Assembly: GCA_964035545.1 (NCBI GenBank)
Contig: OZ037769.1
Coordinates: 11,105,133-11,169,132, forward strand
Source: Bugula neritina
Taxonomy: Eukaryota > Bryozoa > Gymnolaemata > Cheilostomatida > Bugulidae
Direction of reading: 5' to 3'
Length of the DNA stretch: 64,000 bases
Shown here: piece after piece, positions 60,271-64,000 of the stretch
How positions within the stretch are numbered: the first letter of the stretch is position 1
Layout: every line of letters begins with the position of its first letter
Program-made: the position numbers and the translations under genes
The notes under the pieces: generated by a model
Told to the model about the DNA's origin: nothing
The model's database searches: none
The model's input: the letters and a program-made list of their open reading frames with translations, nothing else

Positions 60271-63263
60271 ATTACAATTCGGTGCTACCACTAATAACTT
60301 TAAATGTAAACGGTGTGAGTATAAAAGCACTAGTAGATAGTGGTTGTGAACAATCAGTAGTTTTAGAAAGATTTTGTAATCAAATAGGTGTTGCACCATG
60401 TGGTCCTGAACGGAGGATTTTAATGCTAAATGGACAAATAACTAAATGTAGGGGTGAAGCTCAATTAGCAGTGCAGGTTAGAAATCGTCGTCTCTCTGTA
60501 AAATGTTTAATAGCTCCAATGTTAGTAGGTGGTTGCTCTTTAATTTTGGGAATGGATGCTATTAGCAAATTAGGTGGTGTGACAATTACTAGGAATAAGC
60601 AAGTGATGTTTCCTGCAGTTGAACCAACAACAGAAGTAGGTAAAGTTAGTGCTGTTAGTGTAGGTGTAGGAGTAGATAGATTTGATAAGACATTAACTAG
60701 TGATAGTAAAGGTGAACTTTTTGTTAGTGACATTGACTTTAATGCTAAATTTGATGGTAAAAAATGGACAGTGAGGTGGAAATGGGAAAATGGTGAGCCG
60801 ATATTACAGAATCAATGTGGTCAGTATGCTGTAAAAGCCAAATTCAAACAGAGTTACCATGAGCAGATTCAGCAATGGATTAATGATGGATGGCTACAAT
60901 TGTATGACAATAAATTGCATGGTACAGTCACTGGAATTGTACCATTGATGGCTGCTGCCCAGCCAAATAAACCAACCCAGGTCCGACCTGTTATGGATTA
61001 TAGTAGAGAACTCAACAAATACATCTACAGTAAGCCCAGTGGTGACACTGCCATTTGTCAGGATAAATTGAGGAAATGGAGGTTACTTGATGACAATGCC
61101 AGTTTGCTAGATCTAAGAAAAGCTTACTTACAACTTCATGTGGATAGTGATTTGCAAAAGTTCCAAGCTGTACGGTATGAGGGTAAGATCTATGTAATGA
61201 CTAGGTTAGGTTTTGGTTTAAATGTGGCGCCTAAAATCATGTCAAAAGTTTTATCTACAGTCCTGGCTCAAGATGACACTATACGCAAAGGTACTGATAG
61301 TTATATAGATGACATTATAGTTGATGAGACTGTTGTTTCGGTAGAAGTAGTTCGAAATCATTTGTTGAAGTTTGGTTTGGTAACTAAAGAACCAGAGAAA
61401 CTGAGTAATGCTAGAGTTTTAGGGCTAAGGGTTAGAGAGGGGTGGAGAGGTGGCATGTCATGTTATAGCTGGCAGCGTGATGGTGAGCTCCCATCTCTTG
61501 AGTCAAATAGCAACATAAGCAAGCGAGAGCTGTTTTCGGTGTGTGGTAAACTGACTGGACATTTTCCTGTAGCAGGGTGGCTTAGGGTAGCATGCAGTTT
61601 TATGAAAAGGTTAACGCAATCAGATATGTGGGATAGTGCTGTGTCTGACCACGTCCAAAAAATGTTGTTAGAGACATTAGATAGAGTTGCAAAATCTGAT
61701 CCTGTGAAAGGAAAGTGGCATGTGGCTAATACTGATACAGGCACCGTATGGTGTGATGCAAGCAGTTTGGCAATAGGGGTGTCTGTGCAAATAGATGGCC
61801 AGATAGTGGAGGATGCTTCATGGATGAGAAAACCCGATGATTGCACCCACATTAATGTAGCAGAGTTAGAAGCTGTGGTAAAAGGCCTAAATCTGGCTTT
61901 AAAATGGAATCTATGCAACATTGTAGTGAAAACCGATTCAATGTCAGTATTCAGGTGGGTCACATCTGTAATCAATGATAGTGTCAGACCAAAAGTTAAT
62001 GGCATGAATGAGATGATTGTGAAACGTAGGTTAGGTGTTATAGCAGAACTGATAGAAGAGTACAAGCTGTCATTAAAAATACATTTAGTGAAATCAGCTG
62101 AGAATTGGGCGGATGCTCTGACACGGGTGAGTTCAGCATGGCTTAGTAAGCGAATAACCTGTGCAAGTGCAGGTGTGACAACTCCTGATGTAGCTGACCT
62201 GAAGGATGAAATAGCCAAGCTGCATGGAATGCATCATTTGGGCATTGAAAGAACATTTTATTTAGCTAAATGTAAATTCGCAGGAGGCATAGACAAGGAG
62301 TTAGTTGAAAGAGTAGTTAAAGAATGTGCTGTGTGTAGGAGCATTGACCCTTCTCCAGTGCAGTGGGAAAGAGGAGTTCTGGAGGTCAATGAGAATTGGT
62401 ATAGGCTGGCAATGGATGTGAGTCATTATAATCGTGTACCATACTTGACTATTATCGACTGTGGCCCAAGTAGATTCGCTGTGTGGATAAAGTTGCAGAA
62501 TGAGACTGCTGACTCTGTGGTAAATCAGCTACTAAAGGTGTTTCAGCAACGTGGTCCACCGACAGAGTTACTGTCAGACAACGGACCATGTTTCAGAAGT
62601 GAAAGTTTGGAACAGCTACTTAGGCAATGGGATGTACAGCACATATTTAGCTGTGCTTATAGAGCATCTGGGAATGGTGTCATAGAGCGCAATCACAGGA
62701 CTATAAAAAGAATGGCAGCTCGAACTAGATCTTCAATAGAAAATATGGTATTTTGGTACAACAACACCCCAAATAGTAACAATGTAGTACCCTCACAAAG
62801 TTTATACAGCTATGATGTAAAGCTGCCTAAAGTATCACCATCAACAATAGGCAAGCCCACAGACATTACAAAAAACCCCTACAATGTAGGAGACAAAGTT
62901 TATGTAAAACCTGTGAATTCTAAATGCACAACTGCATGGCCACAGGGCATGATTACCAGGGTTGTGTCAAACACTGCGGTGATGGTAGATGGTATGACAC
63001 GACATATAAGTGATGTCCGACTGGCTAATGCAGGGAGCAGGGAAAGTGGTGACATTTCATCCAGTACAAAACAGCAATCTCAGGTACATGGAGACATTGA
63101 AATTAACCTGAGCCTAGATAATGCTGATGAGGATGCAGATGCAAATAGAGTTGTGGATGGTGAAAATGTTGAGGAAGGTGAAAGTGTAGACGAAGTGATT
63201 GATCGACCAGTAAGAGATAGACGGCCACCTAGGTGGTTAGCAGACTTTTATGTAGATGACTAA
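60210..63263 (+). CDS. pol: Pol of the compact retrotransposon: protease, reverse transcriptase, RNase H, integrase
   Basis: A 1017-codon frame overlapping gag by 61 nt in the -1 phase; translation is expected to enter at the frameshift site rather than at an ATG. Protease: LVDSG at 41-45 and ILG at 112-114. Reverse transcriptase: RPVMDYSRELN at 259-269, FGLNVAP at 335-341, catalytic YIDD at 365-368. RNase H: Asp516, Glu552, Asp576, Asp635. Integrase: zinc site with His672/His676 and Cys706/Cys709, then Asp736, Asp790, Glu826, a DD35E spacing. The C-terminus is basic then acidic and ends with RDRRPPRWLADFYVDD. No stops or shifts; all catalytic residues I can identify are present. Confidence 0.94.
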   Translation: MPTGKRRWGSVSTGCSPQQLNYNSVLPLITLNVNGVSIKALVDSGCEQSVVLERFCNQIGVAPCGPERRILMLNGQITKCRGEAQLAVQVRNRRLSVKCLIAPMLVGGCSLILGMDAISKLGGVTITRNKQVMFPAVEPTTEVGKVSAVSVGVGVDRFDKTLTSDSKGELFVSDIDFNAKFDGKKWTVRWKWENGEPILQNQCGQYAVKAKFKQSYHEQIQQWINDGWLQLYDNKLHGTVTGIVPLMAAAQPNKPTQVRPVMDYSRELNKYIYSKPSGDTAICQDKLRKWRLLDDNASLLDLRKAYLQLHVDSDLQKFQAVRYEGKIYVMTRLGFGLNVAPKIMSKVLSTVLAQDDTIRKGTDSYIDDIIVDETVVSVEVVRNHLLKFGLVTKEPEKLSNARVLGLRVREGWRGGMSCYSWQRDGELPSLESNSNISKRELFSVCGKLTGHFPVAGWLRVACSFMKRLTQSDMWDSAVSDHVQKMLLETLDRVAKSDPVKGKWHVANTDTGTVWCDASSLAIGVSVQIDGQIVEDASWMRKPDDCTHINVAELEAVVKGLNLALKWNLCNIVVKTDSMSVFRWVTSVINDSVRPKVNGMNEMIVKRRLGVIAELIEEYKLSLKIHLVKSAENWADALTRVSSAWLSKRITCASAGVTTPDVADLKDEIAKLHGMHHLGIERTFYLAKCKFAGGIDKELVERVVKECAVCRSIDPSPVQWERGVLEVNENWYRLAMDVSHYNRVPYLTIIDCGPSRFAVWIKLQNETADSVVNQLLKVFQQRGPPTELLSDNGPCFRSESLEQLLRQWDVQHIFSCAYRASGNGVIERNHRTIKRMAARTRSSIENMVFWYNNTPNSNNVVPSQSLYSYDVKLPKVSPSTIGKPTDITKNPYNVGDKVYVKPVNSKCTTAWPQGMITRVVSNTAVMVDGMTRHISDVRLANAGSRESGDISSSTKQQSQVHGDIEINLSLDNADEDADANRVVDGENVEEGESVDEVIDRPVRDRRPPRWLADFYVDD
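60219..60262 (+). promoter_or_regulatory. Programmed -1 ribosomal frameshift signal (gag to pol)
   Basis: The heptamer GGGAAAC (60219-60225) sits in the gag frame as CA-G GGA AAC, the correct X-XXY-YYZ phase. A 5-nt spacer (60226-60230) follows, then a stem: TGGG 60231-234, GTG 238-240 and AGCA 243-246 pair with the contiguous 60252-60262 (TGCT, CAC, CCCA), loop CCGGA. After slipping back one base, translation enters the pol frame at GGG AAA CGG, exactly where pol opens. The same heptamer is used by simian type D retrovirus. Confidence 0.8.
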
Positions 63264-63312
63264 ACGTTTTTTCTTTTTGTTTTATTATATATCTGTTTGA
63301 TCTGATAAGATC

Positions 63313-63321
63313 AGGGGGAAA
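63313..63321 (+). other. Polypurine tract of the compact retrotransposon
   Basis: AGGGGGAAA directly precedes the 3' LTR. Confidence 0.85.
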
Positions 63322-63531
63322 TGTAATGTGCATGACATTGCATCATGCAGTTGTGTAACCGTTTTGTAAATATTATTATAGCTGTTGTGTGGTTTTCCTT
63401 TATGTCCTAAATTCCTTCATCTTTGTGGTTTATATAATATATGTTGTCTGTCTTAGAAATGTGTTCGTAGTGATTAGTTGTGCTTTCAAAATAAAGATAT
63501 TTCAGTGAACTTTAAGTATAATATTATTACA
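63322..63531 (+). repeat. 3' LTR of the compact retrotransposon
   Basis: Identical by eye to the 5' LTR over all 210 bases. Confidence 0.95.
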
Positions 63532-63719
63532 ATAATAACATTCATATAACATCAATTTTAATCATAATCATAATGATTTGCCAATAAGAAATATAATTAT
63601 ACTTCATGTTTATGGTATGTTAATACCTTCATAATGTCTAATTTTATCAAACTACTACAATTAGCAAATTAGTATTCATATTCACTCTAATATTCAGCAT
63701 TGAAAAAATAATGAGCTGC

Positions 63720-63905
63720 TATTTAATAATTACTATTAGTATTAGTAATTAAAATTAGTATCACTATCAGTATTACTACAACTATTAAAATAGTAATAGT
63801 AACACGAACGGAAATAGTACTACTATTACTGTACTATGTCTACTAGCATTAGAGTTAGTATTACTATTAGTATTACTATTAGTATTAGTATTAGCGTTAC
63901 AAAAT
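63720..63905. repeat. Degenerate ATTAGT/ACTATT simple repeat
   Basis: Mixed AGTATT and ACTATTAGT triplet-like runs in both orientations, similar to the simple repeat in RPL23 intron 1. Confidence 0.7.
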
Positions 63906-64000
63906 CAAAATGAAAATGATTAAACTCCAACTGAAACTGAGTTTCGTAAAACGCTTGTTAATGTTATTAATTATTAGTGAGCTGTTGGGTGCAAATATTA

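Larger units (their letters stand above)
59262..63531 (+). mobile_element. Compact intact LTR retrotransposon, 4270 bp
   Basis: Two 210-bp LTRs (59262-59471 and 63322-63531) are identical by eye, with TG...CA ends and a perfect 5-bp target duplication ATAAT (59257-59261 and 63532-63536). Gag and Pol are both open, linked by a -1 frameshift signal. A purine tract abuts the 3' LTR. The domain order protease, reverse transcriptase, RNase H, integrase puts it in the Ty3/Gypsy or BEL/Pao group rather than Copia; the protein looks closer to Gypsy-type elements, but the exact clade cannot be named without a tree. It has everything expected of a currently mobile copy. No convincing primer-binding site directly follows the LTR; TGGTAG at 59493 is the nearest candidate. 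Confidence 0.95.

Noticed and set aside
61463..62218. 251-codon minus-strand frame opposite the compact element's pol
   Set aside because: Antisense shadow of the reverse transcriptase/RNase H region with no domain of its own.

Overview
This is a eukaryotic genomic window: AT-rich, with spliced genes (GT-AG introns), microsatellites, a tRNA-derived SINE and LTR retrotransposons. It looks like an invertebrate bilaterian, most likely a lophotrochozoan such as a mollusc. The main reason is a nicotinic acetylcholine receptor alpha-type subunit carrying an anion-channel-like pore entrance, a combination known from molluscs. The phylum is inference; the gene families are read directly.

Layout. 0.4-1.8 kb (minus): first three coding exons of ribosomal protein RPL23/uL14, with the rest off the left edge. 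3.2-11.1 kb (minus): tandem cluster of three single-exon rhodopsin-like GPCR genes, the third broken by a frameshift, with later mobile insertions in the duplicated spacers. 11.8-20.2 kb: a large (TA)n tract, gene-poor AT-rich DNA, a worn SANT/Myb-like relic, and a ~235-bp tandem satellite with perfect palindromes whose flanking motif recurs inverted 7.7 kb away. 22.9-33.6 kb (minus): a nine-exon nicotinic receptor gene, complete from signal peptide to TM4 (about 509 aa). 33.6-42.3 kb: no convincing gene, but several micro- and minisatellites, including 25 copies of a 15-bp unit. 42.3-49.6 kb (minus): a 7.26-kb Ty3/Gypsy element with LTRs identical by eye and a tRNA-Leu primer site, but frame-disrupted gag and pol. 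51.3-51.6 kb: a second (TA)n tract. 55.0-58.8 kb (minus): a six-exon MPV17-like (MPV17L) gene with the SINE in an intron. 59.26-63.53 kb (plus): a compact 4.27-kb LTR retrotransposon that looks intact, with identical LTRs, a 5-bp target duplication, and gag and pol linked by a textbook -1 frameshift signal.

The host genes (RPL23, GPCRs, nicotinic receptor, MPV17L) are all on the minus strand and are unrelated in function; no operon logic applies. The most notable points are the predicted ACh-gated anion channel, the frameshift signal and intact state of the second retrotransposon, the contrast with the young but frame-broken Gypsy element, the divergent GPCR expansion, and the palindromic satellite bounded by inverted copies. 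Exon limits were worked out by hand from splice consensus, frame and family similarity; no database search was possible.
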